Of a stretch of 44,018 nucleotides of DNA, positions 1 through 8,544 are shown piece after piece; position 1 is the first letter of the stretch, and each line of letters begins with the position of its first letter. Below the pieces are notes generated by a model. It was not told the DNA's origin, did not search any database, and was given only the letters and a program-made list of their open reading frames with translations. The stretch spans positions 1 through 44,018 of the IMG/VR virus record IMGVR_UViG_3300049460_000211. The stretch is one strand, 5' to 3'. The stretch is from a virus. Both the position numbers and the translations under genes were made by a program.

Positions 1-119
1 CCAGTAATTCGCAACAAACCTTTTATACCTTCTGCAGCAAACACAGAGACGTTACTCTGCGTGAACACTTCTTCGTCCCCAGTGTAAACAGGCCTTTCAG
101 TATTTTTTGTACCTGGCAT
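1..119 (-). CDS. Partial leftward gene, unknown product
   Basis: An ATG at 119-117 on the minus strand opens a frame that stays open to the window edge, giving at least 39 residues that start MPGTKNTERPVYTG. A good ribosome binding site, GGGAG, lies about ten bases upstream, which supports the start. The visible part has no membrane segment or motif I recognise. It is probably cotranscribed with the small genes at 262-417, from the promoter near 539. The rest of the gene lies outside the window, so no function can be given. Confidence 0.6.
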   Translation of the reverse strand, partial: MPGTKNTERPVYTGDEEVFTQSNVSVFAAEGIKGLLRIT

Positions 120-261
120 GATGATACTCCCGATCCAACGTTAAGCCTTTCGGCCACAAAGTTCAAACAACAAAGTACTACAAGGACAACAACCGCTAGT
201 GAAGCTTTTTGTTGCCCCCCGCGAGAGGCTCTCAGTCCACTCTAGTCAATTGACTTTGTTA

Positions 262-417
262 TCAGTGTCGCCCTTCTCTCGAAACTAGAAGCGCCGAAAT
301 GAGGATCCCTCCAATAACAACGCCAGCTGAGTGAAACAGCTCCTTAAAAGCGTTGCTAAAGAGTTGATTCGATTTTTCCGGAACTTGCTCCTCATGAATG
401 GGTTTAGACTGAAACAT
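262..417 (-). CDS. Small single-pass membrane protein, 51 aa
   Basis: The minus-strand frame starts at ATG 417 and stops at TGA 264-262. A strong Shine-Dalgarno sequence, AGGGAG, sits seven bases before the start. The N-terminal 30 residues are polar and charged. A hydrophobic helix (about residues 32-44, sequence AGVVIGGILISALLV) follows, with a short basic end (SREGRH). That layout suits a single membrane-spanning protein with a cytoplasmic tail. An early-type promoter lies about 120 bases upstream. Many phages have such small early membrane proteins and their roles are mostly unknown. No function is assigned. Confidence 0.6.
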   Translation of the reverse strand: MFQSKPIHEEQVPEKSNQLFSNAFKELFHSAGVVIGGILISALLVSREGRH

Positions 418-514
418 GGCAAACTCCCTAGATTATGACCTTCCAACTAATAAGTCATTAAGTTGACGCTATCGCTATTAGATTTTTGATACCTGCGATA
501 GGCGAAACGTACAA

Positions 515-537
515 AAGTATATCTGTACAATATACTT
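515..537. promoter_or_regulatory. Perfect 8-bp inverted repeat overlapping an early promoter
   Basis: AAGTATAT (515-522) and ATATACTT (530-537) form a perfect inverted repeat around the 7-base centre CTGTACA. It overlaps the -10 element at 535-543 and extends into the first transcribed bases of the leftward unit. It could be an operator for a repressor dimer or a hairpin at the 5-prime end of the mRNA. The sequence cannot tell which. Confidence 0.45.
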
Positions 538-543
538 ATACCA
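535..543 (-). promoter_or_regulatory. Early-type promoter, TGGTATAAG
   Basis: On the minus strand this reads TTTTTGGTATAAGTATAT, an extended -10 element. It lies downstream of the 568-602 terminator and upstream of the leftward genes at 262-417 and 1-119. It is one of twelve near-identical sites in the window. Confidence 0.75.
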
Positions 544-567
544 AAAATCCAGGTCTGCCTTGAAAGA

Positions 568-602
568 CTAAAAAAACCGGTCGGGGGGGATCCGGTTTTT
601 TA
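568..602. terminator. Bidirectional intrinsic terminator
   Basis: AACCGG and CCGGTT form a GC-rich stem flanked by a seven-A run on one side and a six-T run on the other, so it can act in both directions. It ends the leftward gene at 650-976. Confidence 0.8.
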
Positions 603-649
603 GGCGACGATGAGGAGGATCAGTTTCCTGACCCTACCCCGGCACTGCT

Positions 650-976
650 TTACTCCGTGATCTGCGGCATGTCCTGCGTCGAACCAACTGCAGTGCGGTT
701 CATGCGCTTTTGCACCAACACGGTACCGCCGACGCCTGCTGCAACGCCGACTGCCATTGCTGCTGCGCCAACCCACATCGCACCCATACGGCTCACGGCA
801 CGCTTGAAGCGACCTTGCGGATCGCCGTAAACTTCATGATGATGAACCGTGCGTTCGACGGTATCGGCATGACCACGTGCATCACGAATCTGTTCTTCGT
901 GGATGTCCGTCGTTTCACGGACGTCGTCCGATGATCGGGCCGTTGCGCCTTGTCCTGCTTGTTTTGCGGTCGTCAT
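650..976 (-). CDS. Small membrane-anchored protein, 108 aa, unknown function
   Basis: The start at 976 is supported by an AGGAGAG ribosome binding site. The first 60 residues are hydrophilic and rich in Asp, Glu and His. A Gly/Ala-rich hydrophobic helix follows at about residues 67-89 (GAMWVGAAAMAVGVAAGVGG), then a short polar tail. This predicts one membrane span with a glycine-zipper pattern. Two tandem early-type promoters (1103-1111 and 1026-1034) precede it and a strong terminator follows, so it is a monocistronic and probably highly expressed early gene. No family is recognised. Confidence 0.7.
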   Translation of the reverse strand: MTTAKQAGQGATARSSDDVRETTDIHEEQIRDARGHADTVERTVHHHEVYGDPQGRFKRAVSRMGAMWVGAAAMAVGVAAGVGGTVLVQKRMNRTAVGSTQDMPQITE

Positions 977-1025
977 GATTTGCTCTCCTAGGAGGTTTGA
1001 AAAATGTATGTTTAACTACACAGCA

Positions 1026-1034
1026 CTTATACCA
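1026..1034 (-). promoter_or_regulatory. Early-type promoter, TGGTATAAG (proximal copy)
   Basis: The minus strand reads CTTGGTATAAGTGCTG, 50 bases before the start of the 650-976 gene. This copy and the next one upstream share a similar upstream block (ATTCAATTTT followed by GCAT), so the pair looks like a local duplication. Confidence 0.75.
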
Positions 1035-1102
1035 AGCTTGATGCCAGAAAATTGAATCACGCTTTGGATGGCCAAAAACGATAATTGTTTCCCGGTACTT
1101 TA

Positions 1103-1111
1103 CTTATACCA
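1103..1111 (-). promoter_or_regulatory. Early-type promoter, TGGTATAAG (distal copy)
   Basis: The minus strand reads AATTGGTATAAGTAAAG. It is the second of two tandem promoters, 77 bases apart, that point at the 650-976 gene. No open frame lies between them. Confidence 0.75.
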
Positions 1112-1164
1112 ATTCCTATGCTAAAAAATTGAATTTTTCCTATCTTGACCTAAACTAGAGGTCA

Positions 1165-1178
1165 GTTTAAAATACGGG
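1165..1178 (+). promoter_or_regulatory. Late-type promoter, TTTAAAATACGG
   Basis: The TAAAATA core is at 1168-1174, 27 bases before the portal start codon. It matches the element found before most rightward virion genes. It would drive portal, the next small gene and RNAP beta. Confidence 0.65.
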
Positions 1179-1200
1179 TATCTAACAATCTGGTCAAGAC

Positions 1201-3102
1201 ATGTCAAATAACGGTTTTTACACGCCATACCAACCTCCTCCGATTCCAGGAACATCTGGACGACTACCAGGGGATAACACGCTAGCAACTGCAAGTAGCC
1301 CGTGGTTTTCAGTCTCGAATCAATTTCTGCCTAGAAATCTGCATGACGTAATTCGTTGGGCTAAGTACATTACCGTTCAATCTCCGGTAACGACCGAAGT
1401 CATCCGTAAATATGCTACGTATCCGATCACGGACTTTGTTATCAAAACTAAGTCTGAGGCTACTAAAAACAAGTATGAAAGCATTTTCAAAAGCTTCAAG
1501 CTTAAATCTGCTTTGCATAATATCGGTTTTGAATATTACACAGTTGGTAATGTATTCGTTTCGATTTATTTCCCAATTCATAGAACTCTGTTCTGCCCGC
1601 ATTGCAACGGCAACGTTACTGCAAAGAATGCTGAATTTACGCAATTCAAAAACTACAATTTCGTAGGCGATTGCCCATTCTGTGACTCTAAAGGCGTTAC
1701 GTTTACACGTCGTGACACGAAGTCGATGAACATCGATGATATGAATTTGATTCAATGGGATCCAATCAATATCAACGTTAACTTCAATCCGATTACAGGT
1801 GAATACGAGTACTACTACAAGATTCCGAATGACGTTAAACGTAGAATTCGTGAAGGTGACAAGCTTTTTGTTAATTCGGTTCCGTGGGGCTTTATCGAGG
1901 CTGTAAAGAATAATCAGGATTTCAAGTTTGATCCGAATAACATATTCCACTTGAAGAACCTGTCGGCAGGACAACAGATCAACGGCGTGGCTGTGCCCCC
2001 GCTTGTTTCCCTGTTCTACCTTGTGTTCTATCAAGCAACGCTTCGTAAAGCCAACGAATCTATCGCTACTGACTTTATGTCTCCGCTTCGTGTGATTTTT
2101 CCACAAGCACAGACTGGAAACAGCGATCCGGTATCAAGCATCAGTCTTCGTAACTTCGTTGAACGGATGCAGGCTAACCTTGTCAAGCACAAACAGGATA
2201 ACAATCACGTTGTTGTAGCACCGACACCGATTGGCTACCAAGCCATTAGTGGCGAAGGTAAGAACCTATTAGTTGCTACGGAAATCCAACAAGCTGAAGA
2301 TTCGATTCTTCTAGCGCTTGGCGTTTCAAGAGAATTGCTTGCAGGTACGACGAACTGGACCAGCTCCACGACTGGACTTCGCTTGCTTGAAAATACGATG
2401 CTTTGCTACACCGGACAGATTACCGAGCTTATTTCGTGGATCATGTCCCGCGTTTCCAAGTATCTAGGCATCGAAACGTGTGAAGTAGACTTGACTCCGT
2501 TTAAACTTACTGATGATCCTAATTTGCAACAGATGCTTCTGCAAACTGTACAGACAAATAATGGTTCTCTGTCGAGTCTGTACGAATCGTTCGGTATGAA
2601 ATTCGGTACTGAATTGGACAACATGCGTGAGGATGCTGTAGCCCGTGCTGTTAATGAAGTTAAGACCAAGCTCGAAGTGGATCAAAGTACGTATTTGGCT
2701 GCTAAAGAAACAGGCGATAGTTTTGACCGGAACAACGATTATAAAGTGGCCTTGGCTAAGGCTCAGCAAATCGCTGAACAGCTTTATACCGCTGATGATG
2801 GCACAAAACGTGCTATACTTAACCGTCTAAAATTAGAAGATTATGCAATGTACATGCTGGTCGGAAAGCTTCTGGAAGAATATGCAGAAGAGCAAGCCTC
2901 TCAAGTACAGCAAGTCGGACCTGATGGTAAGCCGATTCCAGGTCAGCCTGGCCAACAAGGGCAGCCTGGACAACCGGGGCAAAGCGGTGGTGGTGCAGAA
3001 CAGGAAGAAGCCACTAACGGCGCTGGTTCTGCAGAAAGTCAAAACGGATCGGGTGAAGAAAAGCAGGAAGAAACTGCTGGTGGAAACCCCGGTCAACAGT
3101 AA
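1201..3102 (+). CDS. Portal protein
   Basis: This 633-residue protein is predicted to form the dodecameric ring at the capsid vertex through which DNA is packaged and ejected. The length and organisation fit portals: an alpha/beta core, then the segment around residues 375-400 (LGVSRELLAGTTNWTSSTTG), which matches the conserved portal region, and a long helical C-terminal part. The last 60 residues are low-complexity, rich in Gly, Pro, Gln and Glu. An unusual insertion carries two CxxC pairs (C132/C135 and C158/C161) that look like a zinc knuckle. It is the first gene of a rightward block that continues into RNAP beta. The call rests on sequence resemblance and position, not on a database match. 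Confidence 0.8.
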   Translation: MSNNGFYTPYQPPPIPGTSGRLPGDNTLATASSPWFSVSNQFLPRNLHDVIRWAKYITVQSPVTTEVIRKYATYPITDFVIKTKSEATKNKYESIFKSFKLKSALHNIGFEYYTVGNVFVSIYFPIHRTLFCPHCNGNVTAKNAEFTQFKNYNFVGDCPFCDSKGVTFTRRDTKSMNIDDMNLIQWDPININVNFNPITGEYEYYYKIPNDVKRRIREGDKLFVNSVPWGFIEAVKNNQDFKFDPNNIFHLKNLSAGQQINGVAVPPLVSLFYLVFYQATLRKANESIATDFMSPLRVIFPQAQTGNSDPVSSISLRNFVERMQANLVKHKQDNNHVVVAPTPIGYQAISGEGKNLLVATEIQQAEDSILLALGVSRELLAGTTNWTSSTTGLRLLENTMLCYTGQITELISWIMSRVSKYLGIETCEVDLTPFKLTDDPNLQQMLLQTVQTNNGSLSSLYESFGMKFGTELDNMREDAVARAVNEVKTKLEVDQSTYLAAKETGDSFDRNNDYKVALAKAQQIAEQLYTADDGTKRAILNRLKLEDYAMYMLVGKLLEEYAEEQASQVQQVGPDGKPIPGQPGQQGQPGQPGQSGGGAEQEEATNGAGSAESQNGSGEEKQEETAGGNPGQQ

Positions 3103-3111
3103 GGATAAATA

Positions 3112-3402
3112 ATGGCAGCGTCTAATGGAGTTACAAACTCCGTAACAAGTAAAGAAGAGAGCATGTTTCCGGGCTTCGGCCCGAAGAAGGTCGATGAAAA
3201 CGACTTCAATAACTATCATGTTAGATATGCTCAAATCGATATCATGGATCCAGGCTCACGAGCAGAGTTGGAAATCATCGAAACTAGAGCAATTAAAAAT
3301 CAAGGTGTGGTTATCCTGACTAAAGATAAGTTCACCTTCATGGACAAATACTATATGGTAGTGAGCTACCTGGAACTAGATACAAATGCCGACACCCGCT
3401 AA
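3112..3402 (+). CDS. Conserved-looking small protein, 96 aa, unknown
   Basis: The start has a ribosome binding site, AAGGAT. The gene follows portal by nine bases and overlaps the start of RNAP beta by 17 bases, so beta is probably translated by coupling. The protein is mixed charged with a beta-rich C-terminal half (for example GVVILTKDKFTFMDKYYMVV). No signal peptide or membrane segment is seen. Its position between portal and beta could suggest a virion or RNAP-associated role, but nothing in the sequence shows this. Confidence 0.65.
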   Translation: MAASNGVTNSVTSKEESMFPGFGPKKVDENDFNNYHVRYAQIDIMDPGSRAELEIIETRAIKNQGVVILTKDKFTFMDKYYMVVSYLELDTNADTR

Positions 3403-6400
3403 TAACCTTCAACTAATCTTTTCGTCACCACGGGAAATTAATACCCGTGTTGATGGTTCGCTTATGCAGGGTATTCTTTCCCAGTTTCCGATCGAAGGCA
3501 AAAACTACATTTTGACCATTTCGGATCTTAAGGCTGAACCTAAAGAATTTACCCACGCCGATGAAAAGGATGCGATTTTGAAATCCAAATCGCTATCATA
3601 TCCTATCAAAGGCCATATCAAGTTGATTGAAAAGGCAACGGGTAAAGTCGTTGACGAGAATAAGAACTTTTCGTTGATGGACGCTTTTTACATTACACCG
3701 AAGCACACAATGGTGTATAAAGGCAACAACTACTCAGTTGCCAACCAACTCCAGTTGAATCCTGGGGTATACACACGTAGTAAAGAAACAGGTGAACTTG
3801 AGTCACACTTTAACACGGGCTCTGGCCGAAGCTTTTCGATCACGCTTGATCCGCAGACATTCCAGTTCTCGGTTCATCCGGCAAGCTCATCTTCGTCAAT
3901 TCCCCTTGGTCCGCTCGTGTCTAAGGTTTTCGGCATTGGTCTTAAAGAAGTAAGTCAATACATTCCTGCACAGGTATGGGAAGCTAATCTTGCGGCTTCG
4001 GCAGGCAAGGAAGCTAAGATCGTCAACGATCTATACTCTAAACTCGTGTCGACGGGTAAACAGAAGCCTGCAGCATCACTTGAAGAAAAGATGATGCAAT
4101 TGCGTGAATCGATGGAAGCTTCGTCACTTTCTCCGCAAACGACTTTGGTTACACTTGGTAAGTCGGTTAGCTCAGTTAACTCTGATGCCATCCTTCGTGC
4201 TATGCAAAATCTTGTTAAAGTCCATGCTGGCGATAAGCCTGAAGATAACCGAGATTCGCTACAATTCAAGCGTGTTCAGAATCTGCCTGACTTTATTACG
4301 ACTCGTTTTAACAAACACGAAATGCTGCCTAGCATTCGTCGTAAACTTCTAGCTAATTTGGATAAGACGAAAAATCCGTCAATCCGTGATGTGGTAGTAA
4401 GCAAGCCTTACAACAAGGTGATGTCAAACTACATCATTGAAAGTAACCTGGTTTCAACTCCATCGGAAACGAACCCTATCGAATCTTTGGAAAGCGTTGG
4501 TAAAGTAACAGTTCTTGGAGCCGGTGAAGGCGGTATTGCTTCTGATCGTGGTGTGCCTATGTCTGCCCGAGATATTGATCCTTCGCATCTTGGCATTATC
4601 GATCCGAGCCGTACACCGGAATCGGGTCACGCCGGTATCGATCAACGTTTCACTATTTCTGCTCGTCGTGACGACAGCGGTAATCTATACGCTCGTGTTA
4701 TCGACAAGCAAGGTAAACAGCACTATCTGTCCGTGCAGGAAATGATGACGCATACCGTCGGATTCCCGCATCAAGAAGGCAAAAAGATTGTTCAAGCTCA
4801 GGTTCACGGCGACCTGAAAGAAGTACCGGTTGGCCAAGTTGATTACTGGCTTGGCGACACGACCGACATGTACACGATTACGACTAACCTCGTACCGTTC
4901 CTGAATAGTAACCACCCGGGTCGTCTGACGATGGCGGGTAAAGCTATCCCTCAGGCCCTGTCTCTGGTCGAGCGTGAAAAACCGCTTGTCCAGACCGTTA
5001 ATGGTGCTGGAACGAGTTTCGTCAAAGCTGTAGGCCAGGTTGTAAGTACTGTCGCTCCCGTAGCAGGCATAATTTCGACTATTAACAAGACGCAGATTCA
5101 CATCAAGGATGCCGACGGTAGAACCCACAAGGTTGACCTCGTTAAGAATCTGCCATTCAACATGAAAGGTTTCCTTGACGATGAAAAGCCTTTGGTGAAG
5201 GTTGGCGATAAAGTGGATATGAATCAGCCTATCGCCGATAACAACTACACGGTTGACGGGGAACTTGCGCTTGGTAAGAATCTTGAAGTAGCTTACATGC
5301 CGTACAAGGGCTACAACCACGAAGACGGTTTAGTTATCAGCCGTTCATGTGCTGATAGTCTGAGCAGTCACCACGCATACAAGGTCGACTATTCGGTTCA
5401 GCCGATCTCGACAATGAGTAAAACCCTGGTTGTGCGTCACTTCCCAGGTAAATTCACGAAGGATCAACTGAACAACCTCGACGATCAAGGCTTCGCTAAA
5501 GTCGGTTCTATCATCAAACACGGAGACCCAGTCTACACTGTGCTTGAAAAGCGTGAACCTACGGCTGAAGATAAAATGTTGGCTCGTTTGCATAAATCGC
5601 TAGTTAGCCCGTATCGTCTTGCTACAGAACTGTGGACCCACGAAGAGAATGGGGAAGTGGTTGATGCGCATACGGAAGGTAAGAATATTCGTATTCTCGT
5701 CCGTTCTATCAAACCGCTTGAGATTGGTGACAAATTGACCGGGCTTCATGGTAACAAAGGTATTGTTTCGAAGATCCTCGAAGATCACGAAATGCCTTAC
5801 AAGAAAGACGATGGTAAGCCAGTTGACATTCTACTGAATCCGGCTTCTGTTACTTCTCGTATTAACTTGGGCCAGTTGATGGAAACTGCTGCTGGTAAGA
5901 TCGCAAAAGCTAAGGGTACTCCTTACTTCGTGCATAACTTTAGCAAAGGCAGCAACGTAAGCGATCTAAAGAAGGAACTTGACAGTATTGGTATTAGCGA
6001 TACCGACATGATGGTCGACCCGAAGACAGGTAAAGACCTTGGACGTATTCTTACGGGTCCACAGTACTTCCTAAAGCTTTATAAAACGACTGACCAGAAC
6101 TGGTCTGCACGTAACGTTGGTAGCTACGACAACGTGCTGCAACCGCAGAAAGGCGGCGAAGAAGGTTCGAAGTCTGTCGGCTACATGGAAATGCTTGGTC
6201 TGCTTGGCTCGAATGCCCGTAAGAACCTGAAGGAAATCGCAACGCTTAAGTCTCAGGATAACTCGGAATACTGGACTCGTTTTAAAATGGGTCACGCCCT
6301 TCCGAAGCCGAAGATGACTTTTGCTACACAGAAGTTCTTCGATTATCTGAGCGGTTCGGGGATTAAGACTAGCATCAAAGACGGTAAACTTACAGCTTCT

Positions 6401-6763
6401 CCTTTGACTGACCAGGATATTATCGGAATGTCGAACGGTAAGATCGAGTCTCCAGAATTGCTGAGTGCCAAGAATCTTGAACCTGAAAAGGGCGGTCTGT
6501 ACGATCCGGCAACTACGGGTGGACTGAGAGGCAATAAGTGGACTCATTACGAATTGGCCGAAGCTCTACCGAATCCTGTGTTTGAGCGTCCGATCAAGAG
6601 TCTGCTAGGCTTGAAGTCAAGCGAATTTGACGGAATCGTTCAAGGTACTATCGGTGTTAAAAACATGGGTGACGGATCTTTTGCTTTGCATAATACGTCT
6701 GACGGTAAGCATATTAAAACCATTAAGGTGAATAGCGCTAATGTAGCAGATGCAGGAGATTAA
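3386..6763 (+). CDS. Multisubunit RNA polymerase beta subunit, fused to a beta-prime N-terminal clamp segment
   Basis: This 1125-residue protein is a divergent RpoB homologue. Around residues 100-130 it has a GNNYSVANQLQLNPGVYT segment like the beta lobe motif that ends SPGV. NHEDGLVISRS at about 642 matches the bacterial FEDAILIS motif. GDKLTGLHGNKG at about 780 keeps both catalytic-site lysines (E. coli K1065 and K1073). Next come the SRINLGQLMET and GSYDNVLQPQKGGE stretches of the beta C-terminal part. Residues from about 1005 onward instead align by eye with the beta-prime N-terminus: LTDQDIIGMSNGKI, then LEPEKGGLYDPATTGGL, then THYELAEALPNPVFERPIKS. These match the E. coli ASPDMIRSWSFGEV, FKPERDGLF and GHIELASPTAHIWFLKSLP segments, with the four-cysteine zinc ribbon missing. 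The enzyme would transcribe phage genes in the host cell or from the virion. Confidence 0.92.
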   Translation: MPTPANNLQLIFSSPREINTRVDGSLMQGILSQFPIEGKNYILTISDLKAEPKEFTHADEKDAILKSKSLSYPIKGHIKLIEKATGKVVDENKNFSLMDAFYITPKHTMVYKGNNYSVANQLQLNPGVYTRSKETGELESHFNTGSGRSFSITLDPQTFQFSVHPASSSSSIPLGPLVSKVFGIGLKEVSQYIPAQVWEANLAASAGKEAKIVNDLYSKLVSTGKQKPAASLEEKMMQLRESMEASSLSPQTTLVTLGKSVSSVNSDAILRAMQNLVKVHAGDKPEDNRDSLQFKRVQNLPDFITTRFNKHEMLPSIRRKLLANLDKTKNPSIRDVVVSKPYNKVMSNYIIESNLVSTPSETNPIESLESVGKVTVLGAGEGGIASDRGVPMSARDIDPSHLGIIDPSRTPESGHAGIDQRFTISARRDDSGNLYARVIDKQGKQHYLSVQEMMTHTVGFPHQEGKKIVQAQVHGDLKEVPVGQVDYWLGDTTDMYTITTNLVPFLNSNHPGRLTMAGKAIPQALSLVEREKPLVQTVNGAGTSFVKAVGQVVSTVAPVAGIISTINKTQIHIKDADGRTHKVDLVKNLPFNMKGFLDDEKPLVKVGDKVDMNQPIADNNYTVDGELALGKNLEVAYMPYKGYNHEDGLVISRSCADSLSSHHAYKVDYSVQPISTMSKTLVVRHFPGKFTKDQLNNLDDQGFAKVGSIIKHGDPVYTVLEKREPTAEDKMLARLHKSLVSPYRLATELWTHEENGEVVDAHTEGKNIRILVRSIKPLEIGDKLTGLHGNKGIVSKILEDHEMPYKKDDGKPVDILLNPASVTSRINLGQLMETAAGKIAKAKGTPYFVHNFSKGSNVSDLKKELDSIGISDTDMMVDPKTGKDLGRILTGPQYFLKLYKTTDQNWSARNVGSYDNVLQPQKGGEEGSKSVGYMEMLGLLGSNARKNLKEIATLKSQDNSEYWTRFKMGHALPKPKMTFATQKFFDYLSGSGIKTSIKDGKLTASPLTDQDIIGMSNGKIESPELLSAKNLEPEKGGLYDPATTGGLRGNKWTHYELAEALPNPVFERPIKSLLGLKSSEFDGIVQGTIGVKNMGDGSFALHNTSDGKHIKTIKVNSANVADAGD

Positions 6764-6766
6764 ACG

Positions 6767-7126
6767 ATGCAGAATCCTAATCGGTTTATCAGGGGACTAT
6801 CTGATATTTCAGATATTGTAGATATTCCATGTAATGACGGGCCTGAAGTAATACATAAAACAACCGTTATTCCCTTGGTGGTGCCGTCCCCTGCACCTTC
6901 TACGGTAACTTCGATCGCATCTTTGACTCAATTTGAACAAACTCTTACCATAGACGGCGCTCAGATTTTATCCATAGGGGAAACCCCAGGATCCAATTCT
7001 ATGTTATTTATAAATGGGTTTATTCAATCGAAAACATCGTATGATACTAGCGGAGATTCTCTAATTCTCCCTTCTTCTTTGAATTTGTTTGCGGGAGACT
7101 TGATAATATTTCTATATTTGAAATAG
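6767..7126 (+). CDS. Tail fibre-associated protein, 119 aa
   Basis: An AGGAG ribosome binding site precedes the start and the gene follows RNAP beta by three bases. The C-terminal 70 residues (FEQTLTIDGAQIL, then MLFINGFIQSK, then DSLILPSSLNLFAGDLIIFLYLK) resemble the end of the fibre protein at 7211-8308, which also reads LFLNGMLLEPG and then GDKLRAYYWK. The shared pattern of a short beta-strand tip suggests a fibre tip or a paralogous adhesin domain. The N-terminal 50 residues are proline-rich and unlike anything I know. Confidence 0.55.
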   Translation: MQNPNRFIRGLSDISDIVDIPCNDGPEVIHKTTVIPLVVPSPAPSTVTSIASLTQFEQTLTIDGAQILSIGETPGSNSMLFINGFIQSKTSYDTSGDSLILPSSLNLFAGDLIIFLYLK

Positions 7127-7138
7127 TCTGTTGCGGAT

Positions 7139-7148
7139 TCTAAAATAA
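7139..7148 (+). promoter_or_regulatory. Late-type promoter, TTCTAAAATAAT
   Basis: The TAAAATA core at 7141-7147 lies 64 bases before the fibre gene. A terminator-like hairpin (7160-7189) lies between it and the gene, so transcripts from here would meet a possible attenuator. Confidence 0.5.
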
Positions 7149-7159
7149 TAGATGTAGCT

Positions 7160-7189
7160 AAGGCCCGGCTAATATAGGGCCTTTCTTTT
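7160..7189 (+). terminator. Intrinsic terminator or attenuator before the fibre gene
   Basis: AGGCCC (7161-7166) pairs with GGGCCT (7177-7182), followed by TTTCTTTT. It could end transcripts of the RNAP beta unit. It could also attenuate transcripts from the late-type promoter just upstream. Confidence 0.7.
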
Positions 7190-7210
7190 AAAAACAAAGG
7201 AAAGCCTTAT

Positions 7211-8308
7211 ATGGCCCAATCTCTAATTCGTGGCTCGACACAGATAATGGCCGGGACAATCCCGGCTTCAGCTTTTGTGTCGAGCCTTAATCTTCCCACT
7301 TCACAACTTCAAGACGGAGCAACGTTTATTCGTTCGACCGGTTCAGTTGCGATGGGAGCTTCGCTCAGTATGGGCGGATTTACAATCACAAACCTCGGTA
7401 CCCCTGTCAACGGAACCGATAGTGCTACAAAATCTTATGTTGATGCTCTGGCAAATGGCCTTAGCTTCAAGAATGCTGTACGTGCTTTAGCTGCTGCAAA
7501 CGTTACGCTTACTGGTACTCAGACCATCGACGGCGTAGCTCTCGCTGTTAATGATCGTGTGCTTCTAACTGCGCAGACAACAGGCTCACAGAACGGTCTA
7601 TGGACGGTTCAGACGGGCTCGTGGACTCGTCCTTCAGACTGGGCTGCAGCAACGACACAAAAGGAAGGAGCGTACGTTCTCGTCGATCCTGATGGCACTA
7701 CGTACAAGAATAGTAAATGGTACTGTACTAACACCGGCACAATCACGGTTGATACAACTTCTACAGCCTGGGTTCAGGATACATCAGGCGCTTCATATAG
7801 TAATGGCCAGGGTCTTTCGCTTACAGGCTCTACTTTTGCTGTGAAGCTCGGTAACGGTATGACTTTCGATGGTTCGAACAACGTTACGCTTTCTCCTGCT
7901 ACTGGGGGGTTGCTAACTGTTGCGGCTGGCGGAGTAGGTATTACCAACTCTTCTTCTGCGGCTCAGCTAATTATTTCCAACGCTTCAAACCAGGCTGCAT
8001 GGGTTAGCGCAAGTGGTGACGCAACTATCTCGAATGCTGGCGTTTTCACTGTTAACAACACTGCTGGTACTGGTTTCACGAAGTACACGAATATGGTTAA
8101 CAACGAAACTCCTGGCGGAACGATTAACGGTGCGAACACTGCATTTACGCTTGTCAGCACTCCGCAGGTTTCATCTCTTGAGCTTTTCTTGAACGGTATG
8201 CTACTTGAACCGGGATCAGGAAACGATTATACTATTAGCGGAACAGCCATAACTATGCTGTTCGCTCCGCTGAGCGGGGACAAGCTAAGAGCATATTACT
8301 GGAAATGA
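7211..8308 (+). CDS. Tail fibre protein
   Basis: This 365-residue protein has a ribosome binding site (AAGGAAA) and features common to phage fibres. LGTPVNGTDSATKSYVDAL near residue 65 is the repeat typical of many tail fibres. A beta-rich region follows (VALAVNDRVLLTAQTTGSQNGLW, in two parts) that occurs in numerous phage fibre shafts. Gly/Ser/Thr-rich repeats come next, and the C-terminal tip is LFLNGMLLEPG to AYYWK. The C-terminal tip probably contributes to receptor binding. Its stop overlaps the start of the 79-residue coiled-coil gene (ATGA), implying coupled translation. Confidence 0.8.
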   Translation: MAQSLIRGSTQIMAGTIPASAFVSSLNLPTSQLQDGATFIRSTGSVAMGASLSMGGFTITNLGTPVNGTDSATKSYVDALANGLSFKNAVRALAAANVTLTGTQTIDGVALAVNDRVLLTAQTTGSQNGLWTVQTGSWTRPSDWAAATTQKEGAYVLVDPDGTTYKNSKWYCTNTGTITVDTTSTAWVQDTSGASYSNGQGLSLTGSTFAVKLGNGMTFDGSNNVTLSPATGGLLTVAAGGVGITNSSSAAQLIISNASNQAAWVSASGDATISNAGVFTVNNTAGTGFTKYTNMVNNETPGGTINGANTAFTLVSTPQVSSLELFLNGMLLEPGSGNDYTISGTAITMLFAPLSGDKLRAYYWK

Positions 8309-8544
8309 CAAATAATACAAACGTAGTACCTGAACAAGACGCCTGGCTCGGAAAGATGCAAAACGAGCTGGGCGTTTTATATTCTAACGTGTGGATGTTG
8401 GAAATTCAAAAGGAGCGCCTGACTAATCGTGTTCTTCAAGATGCGGAACTTATTGCCCATCTTAAGGAAAGAATTCTAAAATTAGAGCAGGCTAATACAG
8501 AGCTAAAAGAGACTATTCAGCCTGAACGACGAAAGAGAGAATAA
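8305..8544 (+). CDS. Small coiled-coil protein, possibly fibre-associated
   Basis: The 79-residue protein starts at the ATGA overlap with the fibre stop. From about residue 25 it shows a strong heptad pattern rich in Leu, Glu and Lys (IQKERLTNRVLQDAELIAHL, then KERILKLEQANTELKETI). That predicts a long coiled coil, probably a trimer or dimer. Its position between fibre genes suggests a fibre linker or a fibre-assembly chaperone, which is an inference only. Confidence 0.65.
   Translation: MTNNTNVVPEQDAWLGKMQNELGVLYSNVWMLEIQKERLTNRVLQDAELIAHLKERILKLEQANTELKETIQPERRKRE

Noticed and set aside
120-261. A hydrophobic stretch in one leftward frame (AVVVLVVLCCLNFVAERL)
   Set aside because: No start codon with a ribosome binding site precedes it, and a stop lies shortly before. 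It may be chance, so this gap is left without a gene.
1309-2106. Long leftward open frame antisense to the portal gene
   Set aside because: It has no ribosome binding site or promoter, its protein composition is unlike a real protein, and the portal frame opposite is well supported.
4685-5320. Long leftward open frame antisense to RNAP beta
   Set aside because: It lies entirely inside a clearly homologous RNAP gene and lacks initiation signals.
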